Notes: a model not told the origin generated them from the letters alone. DNA of 64,000 bases from Methylocystis sp. H62 (GCF_015709515.1 NZ_JADNQZ010000047.1:1-64000); one strand, 5' to 3'. Counted from the first letter of the stretch, positions 33,264-42,424 are shown. Translations and numbers: made by a program.

Positions 33264-33644
33264 TCAGCACATGCAGAGCGCTTCGGACGCCTGATCGTTC
33301 CAGCGGTCGCCGACGTAACGGTAGCTTCTGTTTGAGCGAAATCTCGAGCCGCCCTGATTGACGTGCTGCCATAATGTGAGCGTGCAGCCGTCCTTCACGC
33401 GGAATGACGAAACATTATCGTTCCACGACGGATTGTAGATCGTGCTTTCGCACCCGCCGCCATGGCCGTTCGTCGTGCATCCAAGGCTTTCGCCGCGCAC
33501 CATTTTCATCCGCTCGAAATTGTGGAGCGTGTAGCCGGAGCCGCCATAGTCTCGATGCTGGAAAATCCGGCAGGTCGCTTGCGCGCTGGGCGAAAAAAAC
33601 AAGAGGGCCGCCGTGAGGGCGGCCGCTGTATAGCAAGCCTTCAT
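33264..33644 (-). CDS. Secreted beta/gamma-crystallin-like protein
   Basis: A 126-residue protein with signal peptide MKACYTAAALTAALLFFSPS plus AQA, mature from about residue 24. The mature part has Greek-key crystallin features: CRIFQHRDYGGSGYTL, then the calcium-binding pattern (N/D)(N/D)xx(S/T)S as NDNVSS at 75-80, LWQHVNQGGSRFR, and a second, degenerate copy NDQASE at 116-121. Six cysteines in the mature part suggest disulfides in the periplasm or outside. Peptidase inhibitor family I36 shares this fold, so an inhibitor role is an alternative. It is an isolated gene, convergent with the LysM gene. Confidence 0.75.
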   Translation of the reverse strand: MKACYTAAALTAALLFFSPSAQATCRIFQHRDYGGSGYTLHNFERMKMVRGESLGCTTNGHGGGCESTIYNPSWNDNVSSFRVKDGCTLTLWQHVNQGGSRFRSNRSYRYVGDRWNDQASEALCMC

Positions 33645-33788
33645 CTCAAACTCTCCGAAAAAGAAATTTAAATAGTCCGCATCTTTTGGTTAACGTGCCG
33701 CGTTCTGATTGGTTCCGCGATCCTAGATCGCGCCTGCATTCGGGCGGCATCGCCCAAATGCAGCTGAATTGATCGACTCCCAAAGTTT

Positions 33789-33816
33789 TAGAGCGCGCTC
33801 TACGCAGCGCGCTCTA
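33789..33816 (-). terminator. Hairpin at the end of the 5-FCL gene
   Basis: A perfect 11-bp inverted repeat TAGAGCGCGCT (33789-33799) and AGCGCGCTCTA (33806-33816) encloses CTACGC. On the minus strand it starts at the stop codon of the cyclo-ligase gene and is followed by AAAACTTTGGG, not a T-run, so termination strength is doubtful. A second, imperfect hairpin (CATTCGGGCG/CGCCCAAATG) lies at 33737-33760. Confidence 0.5.
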
Positions 33817-34416
33817 GGCGACGGCGGTTGCGAACCGCAGCGTGTCCTGCTCGGTCATGAGGGCGTCGAGCCGCTGGTCATGCGGTTCGATCGGCACATG
33901 GTCGGCTTCCTGGCAGGAATAGGCGACGCCGATGGCGACGACCGGCTTTTTGGCGCGAAGCGTGGAGAGCGTGGCGTCATAGATGCCGCCGCCATAGCCC
34001 AGCCGAAAGCCGCGCCGATCGAAGGCGGCGAGCGGCGAAAACACAATATCGGGATCATAGGCCGGCTTGTCGTCGGAGGGCTCGGACAGGCCGAACGGAC
34101 CTTTGACGAGGTCGTCGCCGGGCGCGAAGGCCCGAAAGACCAAGGGATGACGCACCTTGTGCATCACCGGCAACGTCACGCGATAGCCTTCGGCCGCAAG
34201 CGCATCGATGAGCGGACGCGTGTTCAACTCGCTGCGGATCGGCCAATAGACGGAAACGACAGGCGGGGCGCTCAGTTTCGCATCGCGCGCAAAGCCGGCG
34301 ACCAGCGCGACGCCCCGGCGCGCGACGGAAGCGGCCGCCTCATGCGCTTCCTGTGGCGCGATGAGATCGCGGCGCGCCAGCGAACGGCGCCGCAGCTCGG
34401 CTTTCAAATCGCTCAT
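33814..34416 (-). CDS. 5-formyltetrahydrofolate cyclo-ligase
   Basis: Converts 5-formyl-THF to 5,10-methenyl-THF with ATP, returning stored folate to use. The start at 34416 gives 200 residues with KAELRRRSLARRDLIAP, VVSVYWPIRSELNTRPL, the DIVFSPLAAFDRRGFRLGYG and GGIYD ligase signature, and IGVAYSCQEADHVPIEPHDQ plus a conserved Asp. The frame is open for another 56 codons, but that part lies over the 6S RNA. Position directly after 6S RNA is the classic ssrS-ygfA arrangement, so the gene is probably made from a longer 6S transcript. Confidence 0.95.
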   Translation of the reverse strand: MSDLKAELRRRSLARRDLIAPQEAHEAAASVARRGVALVAGFARDAKLSAPPVVSVYWPIRSELNTRPLIDALAAEGYRVTLPVMHKVRHPLVFRAFAPGDDLVKGPFGLSEPSDDKPAYDPDIVFSPLAAFDRRGFRLGYGGGIYDATLSTLRAKKPVVAIGVAYSCQEADHVPIEPHDQRLDALMTEQDTLRFATAVA

Positions 34417-34560
34417 GCGAGAGCAATAACAGGGAAGGAGAGTGCGGGCCACAAGAGCCGTGGGACATCGATCCCGGGAACCTACAACGTAGGTGGGCGC
34501 CATATGACCAAGCCCACGGGCGAGGCCAGGGACAGCTCCCATAAGGATCGATAAGGCCCC
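34417..34560 (-). ncRNA. ssrS: 6S RNA (SsrS), boundaries approximate
   Basis: 6S RNA binds the housekeeping RNA polymerase by imitating an open promoter. On the minus strand, TATTAT (plus 34566-34571) is a good -10 box and would start the RNA near 34559. The transcript can form a long, interrupted rod: GGGAGCTGTCCC near the 5' part, GCCCGTGGGC, then CCTACGTTGTAGG hairpin and the alphaproteobacterial-like stretch TTCCCGGGATCGATGTCCCA. The 5-FCL gene follows directly, the conserved neighbour of ssrS in many proteobacteria. The call rests on structure, promoter and synteny read by eye; a covariance search would settle it. The 3' end is not fixed. Confidence 0.75.
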
Positions 34561-34652
34561 GGGGAATAATAGTCCTGCACGCACCCCGCAGCGCCGCCCG
34601 ATGAATGTAGCGCTACGCGCAGCCGGGCGCCAGCCGGAGGCAAGAAGTTTTC

Positions 34653-36836
34653 TTGCAGCACTTTCGAACTTCTACATTTGGGGGGCTTGTCAACGTCGCA
34701 ATTGGCGCTAACGTCGAATTATTAAAATTGTTTGGGAATTTTCCAATGGGCCCGTTCCTGATCGCCGCAATTATATGCGGTCTCTCTGCACTGTTATTTG
34801 CGACAACGCTGCGTCCGTGGCTGGACAGCAAAAGAGCAGATTCTGATTCAGACCAGGCGGCTATTCCCGGGGCGACCACAACTTGGGCCGAAGCGGGAAT
34901 CAATAATCAGAGCTATGGATCACGATGGCTCGTCATTGCGGCAATATTGCTGCTGCTGCTCGTGGCTCTGGCGGAATACGAATATATTCAGCTCGCGCAT
35001 GGCAGCATGAATTGGCAGTATTTTTTCGACGGCCCAATCTTTAGGCAAGTTGTTTTTGGCTCTGTATTTGGCGCATCGATATCTTACTGGCTACTGCGTA
35101 AAACTGTTAACAAGGATCACGCCAAAAATGACAAGCAGTTTATATATGTAGAGAACGAGCATGCTGAGCAAAAGCCCAGCGTTCCTGTCTATGGCAATCT
35201 CGATACACAGAAGTACCATATATACAGCGAGTTGGCAGTGTTCATCGCCTTTGTATGTATTTTCATTGTCGGAACATTGGACGAAGAAACGATAGCTAGA
35301 GTTGCTCAGTTGGGAGGTAACGTCAAACTTCCCGGGGGCGTGGAGTTTGCTTTCGGTCGAAACGAGAGCCGATCCAGCGAGACTTCAGTCGCGCATCTGG
35401 TGCCTCCTGCCAGCTCGCAAAACTCCTATGCTCCGCCAAGCGTATCGCAAGGCTTACAAAGTTTGGCGGAGCTAGGTCAGACGATGCGAAGAGACGCGCT
35501 GATCTACGCGTTAAGGAAACAGTTGATTGATGACACGGATAGCGCGGGTGAAGGATCGGACAGTCGAAACGTGAAAAAATCGGGTGAACCTGACTTGCTT
35601 GAGATCTTACGTGACCAGATCAAACTTGCCGACGAAGTGTTTGCTAACCTAGGAAAGTGCCTCGTAGAGGAAAACAAACAAAACCTTGACTACATCAGCT
35701 CAGGTGAAAAAATCCTTCCAATAGCGAAAACACTCAATAAAAGCCTTCGCACGGGCGATAAAATCAGCAATCATGAGTTGGACGCATTATTTCCAAGGTG
35801 TGGAAATCAAAATATTTTCAGTAAGACCAAAGGTGATAGGAGCTCGTCGCCAAACGGTATAATGTATATGCTGAATAACGATCGTGCCGCTGCTTTTTTA
35901 AATTCACATGACGCCAAGATTTTGCCGTATACGTGGATTGCTGTTGCTAACATTTTCGAATACAATCACAGGTACGTGGCTGCGATCGCGCTGCTAGAAA
36001 GCTGGCTGCGGAATAAACACTGGTCGATCCATGATAAAGATATCGCAGATGTTTTTGAAATTCGTGTCCGCAGCATGATTGGCGGCTACTTATATGAATG
36101 GATGAATTATCAGCCAATAGCAAAAACGCAAGCGGTGCTGGAGTACTACAGAAATAATTTAGACAATACAATTGAGCTACTGGAGCGTGTTATAGCGAAC
36201 GTTTTTGCGAGAAAGAATCCGCATATATCAGATAATAGTTATGGAAAGAAATTCACAACAGCCGCGAACTGGGACTGCGAAAGACACAATCCCGATGCGG
36301 CTTGGAGCAAGAGCGTTGACATACCGGACAAAGATAGCTTGCCGCCCAAGCGGATGAAGCTTGCTCTTGTACATTCGCTGCTTACAATGAAGAAGTCTTG
36401 GATAAACGCTGTATTGGATGGTCAAGACTATAAATATCACAAGACTATGGCGAATGAATACGCTCGAGAATTGAAAGAAATGGACGTAAAGTGCATGGCT
36501 CTAGTGGGAGAGACCAAAGCTGATCCCAAAGGCGAGGATTACATACGCGTGTTACGAGCAGAAAATCTTGACGCCTATGCTCGGGTGACGCGGGCAAACG
36601 CAAATTTTCTAAGGGACGCGGCGGAGAGGAAATCTCGGTTGAGCGATGCGCTGTCCGCGGCTGAGGAAGGCCTTGAACTTGCAAAAGAAATCGCCGAACG
36701 CGATCGTAACGAGCGACGGTTCCCCAGAGAGAATTACGAAGTCTCTTTTACAACTTCGGGAACACCCGCGCTTGAGGTAGTCGAACGTCTTGGAGAGATC
36801 ATTAATCGCGCAAATGCGGAGCTTGGAAGGCCTTAG
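34653..36836 (+). CDS. Orphan 727-aa membrane protein, unknown family, AT-rich
   Basis: Not recognised. Four likely membrane helices lie in the first third: about residues 33-53, 92-111, 131-148 and 191-208. A long soluble part of about 510 residues follows, mostly helical, with a middle acidic/basic linker and a C-terminal stretch (NANFLRDAAERKSRLSDALS, then AAEEGLELAKEIAERDRNER) that resembles TPR-type helices. The segment ARVAQLGGNVKLPGGVEFAF just after the last helix stands out. Codon use and base composition are clearly more AT-rich than every neighbour, a sign of acquisition. The start is a TTG at 34653 with GGAGG 12 bp before it; an ATG at 34746 is a shorter alternative. It is divergent from 6S RNA. 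Confidence 0.75.
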   Translation: MQHFRTSTFGGLVNVAIGANVELLKLFGNFPMGPFLIAAIICGLSALLFATTLRPWLDSKRADSDSDQAAIPGATTTWAEAGINNQSYGSRWLVIAAILLLLLVALAEYEYIQLAHGSMNWQYFFDGPIFRQVVFGSVFGASISYWLLRKTVNKDHAKNDKQFIYVENEHAEQKPSVPVYGNLDTQKYHIYSELAVFIAFVCIFIVGTLDEETIARVAQLGGNVKLPGGVEFAFGRNESRSSETSVAHLVPPASSQNSYAPPSVSQGLQSLAELGQTMRRDALIYALRKQLIDDTDSAGEGSDSRNVKKSGEPDLLEILRDQIKLADEVFANLGKCLVEENKQNLDYISSGEKILPIAKTLNKSLRTGDKISNHELDALFPRCGNQNIFSKTKGDRSSSPNGIMYMLNNDRAAAFLNSHDAKILPYTWIAVANIFEYNHRYVAAIALLESWLRNKHWSIHDKDIADVFEIRVRSMIGGYLYEWMNYQPIAKTQAVLEYYRNNLDNTIELLERVIANVFARKNPHISDNSYGKKFTTAANWDCERHNPDAAWSKSVDIPDKDSLPPKRMKLALVHSLLTMKKSWINAVLDGQDYKYHKTMANEYARELKEMDVKCMALVGETKADPKGEDYIRVLRAENLDAYARVTRANANFLRDAAERKSRLSDALSAAEEGLELAKEIAERDRNERRFPRENYEVSFTTSGTPALEVVERLGEIINRANAELGRP

Positions 36837-36847
36837 GCGTGTGTTGT

Positions 36848-36873
36848 CGTTCCGGCATGATCATGCCGGAACG
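36848..36873. repeat. 26-bp perfect palindrome after the orphan membrane gene
   Basis: CGTTCCGGCATGA (36848-36860) is directly followed by its exact reverse complement TCATGCCGGAACG (36861-36873). It begins 11 bp after the stop codon of the 727-aa gene. No T-run follows on the plus strand. It may end that transcript, be bound by a dimeric protein, or be an interspersed repeat. The rest of the gap to 37061 shows no gene. Confidence 0.75.
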
Positions 36874-37061
36874 CGTATTTCAAAGCTTAAGCATCAGGGA
36901 CCCGATGGGCCACCCGCCACTGCGACCACAACCTGTGCGGCCAAAACCGCGACGAGAAAGGCATAAAAAAGAATTACACGCATTTTACCCTCCATATCAT
37001 AACCAGACAACATTAGGTCTGGTAACGACAGTGGGCAAGAACTTTCAAGTTTTTTAGACGT

Positions 37062-37784
37062 TCATGTACATTCAAATTCTGCTGATTCGGGTAATTTTTT
37101 CCTGGGCGTGTCATTCGTGCAACGCTGAATCCGCGTCAGCGTAAACAGACCGAAGGGCGCCAGCGGGCGGCGCTCGACGAGCCTCATCTGCGGGTTCCGA
37201 TCGATCCAGTCGCCGATGATCGACCAGGGAAATTGCGGACGCCAGCCGAGTTTCGGCGCCATATGGCGGTCGAGCCAGGCCTCAAACAGCGCGATGGCGT
37301 CGTCCTTGCCGCTCACATGATTGACGAGCACGATTTCGCCGCCCGGCCGCAGCACGCGCGCGAGTTCGTCGAGCATCGCCTCGGGCTCCGGCACGACCGT
37401 CAGGACGTAAGGCGCCACGACGCAGCCGAAACTCGCGTCGGCGAACGCCATGCGCGTCGCATCCATTTTCACGAGGCCGGCGACATGGCCGAGACGCTCA
37501 CGGCGCACGCGCTGCGCCGCGCGGCGCAGCATCGGCTCCGACAGATCGACGCCGACGACCTGCGCATTGGACGCGAACATCGGCAGTTCGAGCCCCGTGC
37601 CGACGCCGACGTCGAGGATCGGTCCGCGCGCGTTGGACGCCGCCGCGGCGGCGGCGCGACGGCCTGGCTTCAGCAGAATGTCGAACGTCAGATCATAAAT
37701 CGGCGCCCAGCGCGCATAGGCGGCCTCGACATTGCTGTTGTCGAGCGTTTCGACTTCGGGCAAAAAATTCCTTGCTTCGCTCAT
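37062..37784 (-). CDS. pmtA: PmtA-type SAM methyltransferase (phosphatidylethanolamine N-methyltransferase likely)
   Basis: A 240-residue class I methyltransferase matching the Rhodobacter/rhizobial PmtA group, which makes phosphatidylcholine by threefold methylation of phosphatidylethanolamine. Seen: [20 protein letters not shown], motif [74 protein letters not shown] and [13 protein letters not shown]. It overlaps mnmA by 4 bp on the same strand, so translation is coupled. Other small-molecule substrates cannot be excluded, but the [13 protein letters not shown] stretch favours PmtA. Confidence 0.72.
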   Translation of the reverse strand: MSEARNFLPEVETLDNSNVEAAYARWAPIYDLTFDILLKPGRRAAAAAASNARGPILDVGVGTGLELPMFASNAQVVGVDLSEPMLRRAAQRVRRERLGHVAGLVKMDATRMAFADASFGCVVAPYVLTVVPEPEAMLDELARVLRPGGEIVLVNHVSGKDDAIALFEAWLDRHMAPKLGWRPQFPWSIIGDWIDRNPQMRLVERRPLAPFGLFTLTRIQRCTNDTPRKKLPESAEFECT

Positions 37785-39010
37785 CGAGGCGCCCTTCGCC
37801 CTTCTGCGGCGCGCAGCGGCGGCGCCTTTAATGCCATCGTCATCGCTGCAGGCTCGATCCCGGCGATAAATCCGCCGCCGAGCACGCGCGCTTCATTTTC
37901 TTCCGCGTCGTAGAAGACGCACGCCTGCCCAGGCGAGACGCCGAATTCGCTTGCCGCGAAGACGACTAGAGCGCGGCCTTCCCCGCCCGGGATCAATCGC
38001 GCGGGGACTGGCGGCCGCGTCGAACGCACGCGCGCCATGATGTCGAGGCCCTCGGGCGGCAGGGAAGAGAGCGCGCCGTCGCCAATCCAGTTCACGTCGC
38101 GTAGCTGCACCGCGCGAGTGTCCAGCGCCTCGCGCGGGCCGACCACGACCTGAGCCTTGGCGGCGTCGAGGCGCAGGACGAAAAGCGGCTCCGCGTCGCG
38201 GCCGGCGACTTTTGCGCCCAGCCCCAGGCCACGGCGCTGCCCGATAGTGTAGTGGATGACGCCGGCGTGGCGTCCCAGCACACGGCCGTCGAGGTGCACG
38301 ATCTCGCCGGGCACCACTGAAGCTGGCGCAAGCTTCTCGACGACGTCTGTATAGCGCCCCGTCGGCACGAAGCAGATGTCTTGGCTGTCCGGCTTATCGG
38401 CGACCTCGAGTCCGAAGCGCCGGGCCATGTCGCGAACTTCGGCCTTGGCGTAATCGCCGAGCGGAAAGCGCAGCATCCGCAACTGCTCGCGCGTCGTCGC
38501 GAACAGGAAATAGCTCTGGTCGCGCGCCGCATCCTTGGCGCGGTAGAGCGCGCGGCCGCCGCGTCCGTCGTCGCGGGCGGATATGTAATGGCCGGTTGCG
38601 AGCGCGTGCGCGCCGAGGTCCTTCGCCGTCTCCATAAGATCGGCGAATTTGATGAACTGGTTGCAGGCGACACAGGGCACGGGAGTCTCGCCGCTGGCGT
38701 AGCTCGCGGCGAATTCGTCAATCACCTTCTCGCGAAACTTGCTCTCGTAATCGAGAACGAAGTGCGGAATGCCCAGTCGCGCCGCAACATTTCGCGCATC
38801 GTGGATGTCGCGCCCGGCGCAGCAGGCGCCCTTGCGGTGCGTGGCTTCGCCGTGATCATAAAGCTGCATCGTGACGCCCACGACGTCGTAGCCCTGCTCC
38901 TGCAGCAGAGCGGCGACGACGCTGGAGTCGACGCCGCCCGACATGGCGACGACGACGCGCGTCTCGCGCGGCGAGGAAGGCGGCGCATGATCCGATACGC
39001 TATTCGTCAT
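37781..39010 (-). CDS. mnmA: tRNA-specific 2-thiouridylase MnmA
   Basis: Adds sulfur to U34 of tRNA-Lys, Glu and Gln. The 409 residues have the PP-loop [18 protein letters not shown] at about 19-36, the first active cysteine Cys113 in [13 protein letters not shown], the persulfide Cys213 in DSQDICFVP, and the C-terminal beta-barrel with [12 protein letters not shown]. An extra [20 protein letters not shown] loop with paired cysteines is typical for alphaproteobacterial MnmA. It is the first gene of a unit with pmtA. prs is divergent with about 230 bp between starts. Confidence 0.96.
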   Translation of the reverse strand: MTNSVSDHAPPSSPRETRVVVAMSGGVDSSVVAALLQEQGYDVVGVTMQLYDHGEATHRKGACCAGRDIHDARNVAARLGIPHFVLDYESKFREKVIDEFAASYASGETPVPCVACNQFIKFADLMETAKDLGAHALATGHYISARDDGRGGRALYRAKDAARDQSYFLFATTREQLRMLRFPLGDYAKAEVRDMARRFGLEVADKPDSQDICFVPTGRYTDVVEKLAPASVVPGEIVHLDGRVLGRHAGVIHYTIGQRRGLGLGAKVAGRDAEPLFVLRLDAAKAQVVVGPREALDTRAVQLRDVNWIGDGALSSLPPEGLDIMARVRSTRPPVPARLIPGGEGRALVVFAASEFGVSPGQACVFYDAEENEARVLGGGFIAGIEPAAMTMALKAPPLRAAEGRRAPR

Positions 39011-39237
39011 TTTCGGAAGCGACGCCTGTTTTTTACGGAAAGTGGGCGAGATGGGTGAAGGCGCAAAAGCCTCGGCCCGCCGCGTATCGGTCAGGCCACT
39101 GTCACCATTTAGAGCATTACCCGTCCAAGAGGCAATCCTGCCGAAGTTTTTCGACGATCCGACATTCCCGCGTCATATTGTTCGCAGCCGCCATCGCTGC
39201 TATGACGCCGCGGCGTTTAAGGCGCGGGGATGGATAT

Positions 39238-40179
39238 ATGGCGGCGATGAAACTCCTGGCGGGCAACTCCAACAGGCCGCTGGCGGAGGCGATCGCCGCC
39301 CACCTCGGCGTGCAGCTCTGTCGCGCCCAGGTTCGCCGCTTCGCCGACCAGGAAATCTGGGTTGAAATCCTGGAGAATGTGCGCGGGCAGGACACGTTCG
39401 TGATCCAGTCCACATCCGCCCCGGCCAACGACCACCTGATGGAGCTCCTGATCATGATCGACGCGCTGCGCCGCGCCTCGGCGCGTCGCATCACGGCGGT
39501 CATTCCCTATTTCGGCTACGCCCGCCAGGATCGCAAACAGGGACCCCGCACGCCGATCTCGGCCAAGCTTGTCAGCAATCTGATCACGCGGGCGGGCGCG
39601 GACCGCGTTCTGACCGTCGATCTGCACGCCGGCCAGGTTCAGGGCTTCTTTGACATTCCAACGGACAATCTCTTCGCCGCGCCGGTCATTGTGGCGGACA
39701 TCAAGTCCCACCTTGAGCTCAAGAATGTCATGGTCGTGTCGCCGGACGTCGGCGGCGTGGTGCGCGCGCGGGCGCTGGCCAAGCGCATCGACGCGCCGCT
39801 CGCCATCGTCGACAAGCGCCGCGAGCGCGCCGGCGATTCCGAGGTCATGAACATCATCGGCGACGTGAGCGGACACAATTGCATCCTCATCGACGATATC
39901 GTCGATTCGGGCGGAACCCTGTGCAACGCCGCCGAAGCCCTGCTCGCGGCGGGCGCCGGCTCCGTCTACGCCTTCATCACCCATGGCGTGCTGTCGGGCG
40001 CGGCGGCGGAACGCATCGCCAACTCCAAGCTGAAGCAGCTTGTCGTCACCGACACGATCCGCGCGACGGCCGCGGTCGAATCCGCCCCCAACATTCGCGT
40101 CATTCCGATCGGCCATCTGATCGGCGAGGCGATCGCGCGGACGGCGCGGGAGGAGAGCGTTTCGAGCCTCTTCGACTAG
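39238..40179 (+). CDS. prs: Ribose-phosphate pyrophosphokinase
   Basis: Makes PRPP from ribose-5-phosphate and ATP for nucleotides, His and Trp. The product has 313 residues: [60 protein letters not shown], the [20 protein letters not shown] loop and the PRPP-binding [23 protein letters not shown] lies 7 bp before the ATG at 39238; a second ATG at 39247 is as likely. The frame is open for 61 codons upstream, without family-like sequence. A single gene. Confidence 0.96.
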   Translation: MAAMKLLAGNSNRPLAEAIAAHLGVQLCRAQVRRFADQEIWVEILENVRGQDTFVIQSTSAPANDHLMELLIMIDALRRASARRITAVIPYFGYARQDRKQGPRTPISAKLVSNLITRAGADRVLTVDLHAGQVQGFFDIPTDNLFAAPVIVADIKSHLELKNVMVVSPDVGGVVRARALAKRIDAPLAIVDKRRERAGDSEVMNIIGDVSGHNCILIDDIVDSGGTLCNAAEALLAAGAGSVYAFITHGVLSGAAAERIANSKLKQLVVTDTIRATAAVESAPNIRVIPIGHLIGEAIARTAREESVSSLFD

Positions 40180-40214
40180 AGGTTCCGCCAAGCTACGTCG
40201 GTGGATTTATTGGT

Positions 40215-40670
40215 TTACGAGGGTTTGGGACGGAAACTGATGCGCAGGACGGTGAGGCAAGCGCCGGCGAAGCCGAGCGTCGTCGTCACGATGCTCGCCT
40301 TAAGATAGACGCCGAACAGAGCCGGGCCCCATCCTTCGGCCGGCGGGCCGTCGAGGATTGGAAACGCCGCCTGCAAGACGAACAGGCTCGAATTGGTGAA
40401 AGCGCCGATCACCATCGCCCAGCGCACGGGCCAGACCAAGGGAATGCGCGTTCCGTAGAAGCCCAGCAAGAGCGCGCTCATCAGCAGAAAATCGATATGC
40501 GCCTGCAAGACCCGTGAAAATTTCCCCGGGAAAATCGCCAGCATGAGCGGCGCTTCCATTTTGAGCGACACGAGACACCACGCCAGAATGAGCGCGACGA
40601 GAATCCATAGGGCGGCGCCCCTCAATAGGATAATGTTTGTGGTCTCGGCCGATCGCGCGTTTTCCGTCAT
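40215..40670 (-). CDS. Four-helix membrane protein, styrene-oxide isomerase/hydroxylaminobenzene mutase-like
   Basis: A 151-residue protein with four hydrophobic helices (LLRGAALWILVALILAWCLV; AHIDFLLMSALLLGFYG; AMVIGAFTNSSLFVLQAAF; ASIVTTTLGFAGACLTVL). The pattern of AH at the start of helix 2 and TN near the middle of helix 3 recalls styrene-oxide isomerase and hydroxylaminobenzene mutase, which are small four-helix membrane enzymes; the likeness is weak and by eye. GAGG precedes the ATG at 40670. The gene is divergent from an AraC-type regulator, with 131 bp between the starts, so that regulator probably controls it. Confidence 0.6.
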   Translation of the reverse strand: MTENARSAETTNIILLRGAALWILVALILAWCLVSLKMEAPLMLAIFPGKFSRVLQAHIDFLLMSALLLGFYGTRIPLVWPVRWAMVIGAFTNSSLFVLQAAFPILDGPPAEGWGPALFGVYLKASIVTTTLGFAGACLTVLRISFRPKPS

Positions 40671-40801
40671 CACGACATCCTCGGTTCTTCTCGGCCGATC
40701 GCCGGAAGCTCGATACATGCCGCGTTCAGCAGGAAAGCGCTTGACCGGGACGGCTGAAAAACTTGTCTGAAATGGATCTGCCGGGCGTGAGGGGGGTGTC
40801 G

Positions 40802-41746
40802 ATGACGAAAGCGCAATTCCTTTCGACCGAAGCCGTGCCGCATGCCCAGCGCCGTGAGTGGCTCTGCGAGGTGATCGGACGTGAATACGCCCGCGCAGAC
40901 GCCGACGCCCTGCCGACGCAGCCGCTGTTCAATGAAACGACGATCTATGGCGAAAGTGACGTGCGAATCTCGGCGATCCGCTCAAACGCCATCCTCATCG
41001 AAAGACCGAAGCGGCCTTCGTTGCCCGACAGTCACGACGTGTATCTCGCCGTTGTGCTGCTCTCGGGCGAATATTTTCTTGAGCAAGGCGAGCGCCGAGC
41101 GGCGTTGCGTCCTGGCGACATGACGATCTACGACGCCACCCGGCCGCACAAAATCTATTGTCCTGGCTCATTCTCGAAACTGATCGTATCTCTGCCGCGC
41201 GCCGCCATGCGAATGCGTTCGCCCGATATCGACCGTCGCTTGGCCGCACCGATCGCCGGCGCGCGCGGACTTGGCGCGATCACCGCCGCGCATATCCGTT
41301 CGCTCGCCGCGCATGCCGCCGTAATCGCCGATGAGTCGTTTGCGGCGGCGACGGACCATTGCGCCGACCTCATCGCCCTTTCCTTCGCCGATTCGCAACA
41401 GATTCCCGCGACCGCCCGCGGTCGTGACGCCACGCTGCGGCGGGTGAAGCGGTTCATTGAGAGCCGTCTCGGCGATCCACAGCTCGATCCGGCCATGGCG
41501 GCGCAGCGGCTGGGTCTCTCGTCGCGCTATCTCAATTCGCTGTTCGAAGCCGAGGGGCTCTCGCTGATGCGCTATGTGTGGGCCAGGCGTCTCGAGAATT
41601 GTCGCCGCGACCTCTGCGCCGAGCCTGGCGCGCCGATCGGCGAACTCGCCTACCGCTGGGGGTTCAGCGATCTCTCGCATTTCAGCCGCGCGTTCCGTCG
41701 GCGGTTCGGACAATCCGCGCGCGAGGCGCGTGCAGGTAGCAAATAG
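40802..41746 (+). CDS. AraC family transcriptional regulator
   Basis: A 314-residue regulator. The N-terminal AraC-binding (cupin-like) domain includes HDVYLAVVLLSGEYFLEQGE, RRAALRPGDMTIYDATRPHK and IYCPGSFSKLIVSLPR. The C-terminal double helix-turn-helix is LDPAMAAQRLGLSSRYLNSL, FEAEGLSLMRYVWARRLENC and IGELAYRWGFSDLSHFSRAF. The start at 40802 has GTGAGGGGGG before it; ATG 40772 and TTG 40763 are in the same frame. Probably controls the divergent four-helix membrane protein. The inducer is unknown. Confidence 0.9.
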   Translation: MTKAQFLSTEAVPHAQRREWLCEVIGREYARADADALPTQPLFNETTIYGESDVRISAIRSNAILIERPKRPSLPDSHDVYLAVVLLSGEYFLEQGERRAALRPGDMTIYDATRPHKIYCPGSFSKLIVSLPRAAMRMRSPDIDRRLAAPIAGARGLGAITAAHIRSLAAHAAVIADESFAAATDHCADLIALSFADSQQIPATARGRDATLRRVKRFIESRLGDPQLDPAMAAQRLGLSSRYLNSLFEAEGLSLMRYVWARRLENCRRDLCAEPGAPIGELAYRWGFSDLSHFSRAFRRRFGQSAREARAGSK

Positions 41747-41780
41747 CTCTGCGTTCGCCTTCGCCTCCGCATCGGCATTC

Positions 41781-42293
41781 TCAAATTTCGCGCGCCATAT
41801 CGACGAGTTTTGCGATCGTGCGCATATTGCGAGCCGTGCCATGCGTCGCAGCGGGAATTTTGAGTTTCGAGCGGCCCATCCCTGCGCCGTAGTGAACATA
41901 AATCTCGCGTGATCCCAATCGCATTTCCTCGTCTGCTTTGCCTGTGGCGCGATCTAACGCGTCAGGCGGCGGCGGATTATCGAGAAAGATCGCCACGGTG
42001 AAATTGGCCGGCTTTTCCGGGAAGGGATTTCGGTTGAGAACTGCCTGCATTTCATTGGCGGTGCGCACAAAAACCACGACGGGTTTTCCGGCATAGGCGA
42101 GCAGTCTCGCTTCCAGCTCCGACTTTACGCGTCTTGAAGAGGCTTTGCTTTCAAAGACGACGTTTCCGCTCGCGATATAAGTTTGGACATGATCGAAACC
42201 AGCGTCGACGCACATCGCCTTGAGTTCGGTCATGGCGACTTTGCCGGCTCCGCCGACATTTACGGCGCGTAACAGCGCGACATAACGGGTCAT
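41781..42293 (-). CDS. DUF1697 domain protein
   Basis: A 170-residue member of DUF1697, a widespread family of unknown function. It begins with the family's typical TRYVALLRAVNVGGAGKVAM, then LKAMCVDAGFDHVQTYIASG, NVVFESKAS, VVVFVRTANEMQAVLNRNPF and ends with AATHGTARNMRTIAKLVDMA. The frame runs 52 codons further upstream without homology-like sequence. It is convergent with the AraC gene (35-bp gap) and divergent from the acyl-CoA ligase. Confidence 0.9.
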   Translation of the reverse strand: MTRYVALLRAVNVGGAGKVAMTELKAMCVDAGFDHVQTYIASGNVVFESKASSRRVKSELEARLLAYAGKPVVVFVRTANEMQAVLNRNPFPEKPANFTVAIFLDNPPPPDALDRATGKADEEMRLGSREIYVHYGAGMGRSKLKIPAATHGTARNMRTIAKLVDMAREI

Positions 42294-42424
42294 GCCAAAG
42301 CCGAGCATATCGACTTGGCGCGCGTCAATCTCAAATCGACACGATGCCGCTGAGATCAAATTGCGTGGCCATTCGACTCGACATTTATCAAATGACGGCG
42401 CGCTCTTGCCCAAGCTGGCGCCGA

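Noticed and set aside
36839-37057. 72-codon frame after the orphan membrane gene.
   Set aside because: It runs through the 26-bp palindrome, has no ribosome site and no protein-like composition.
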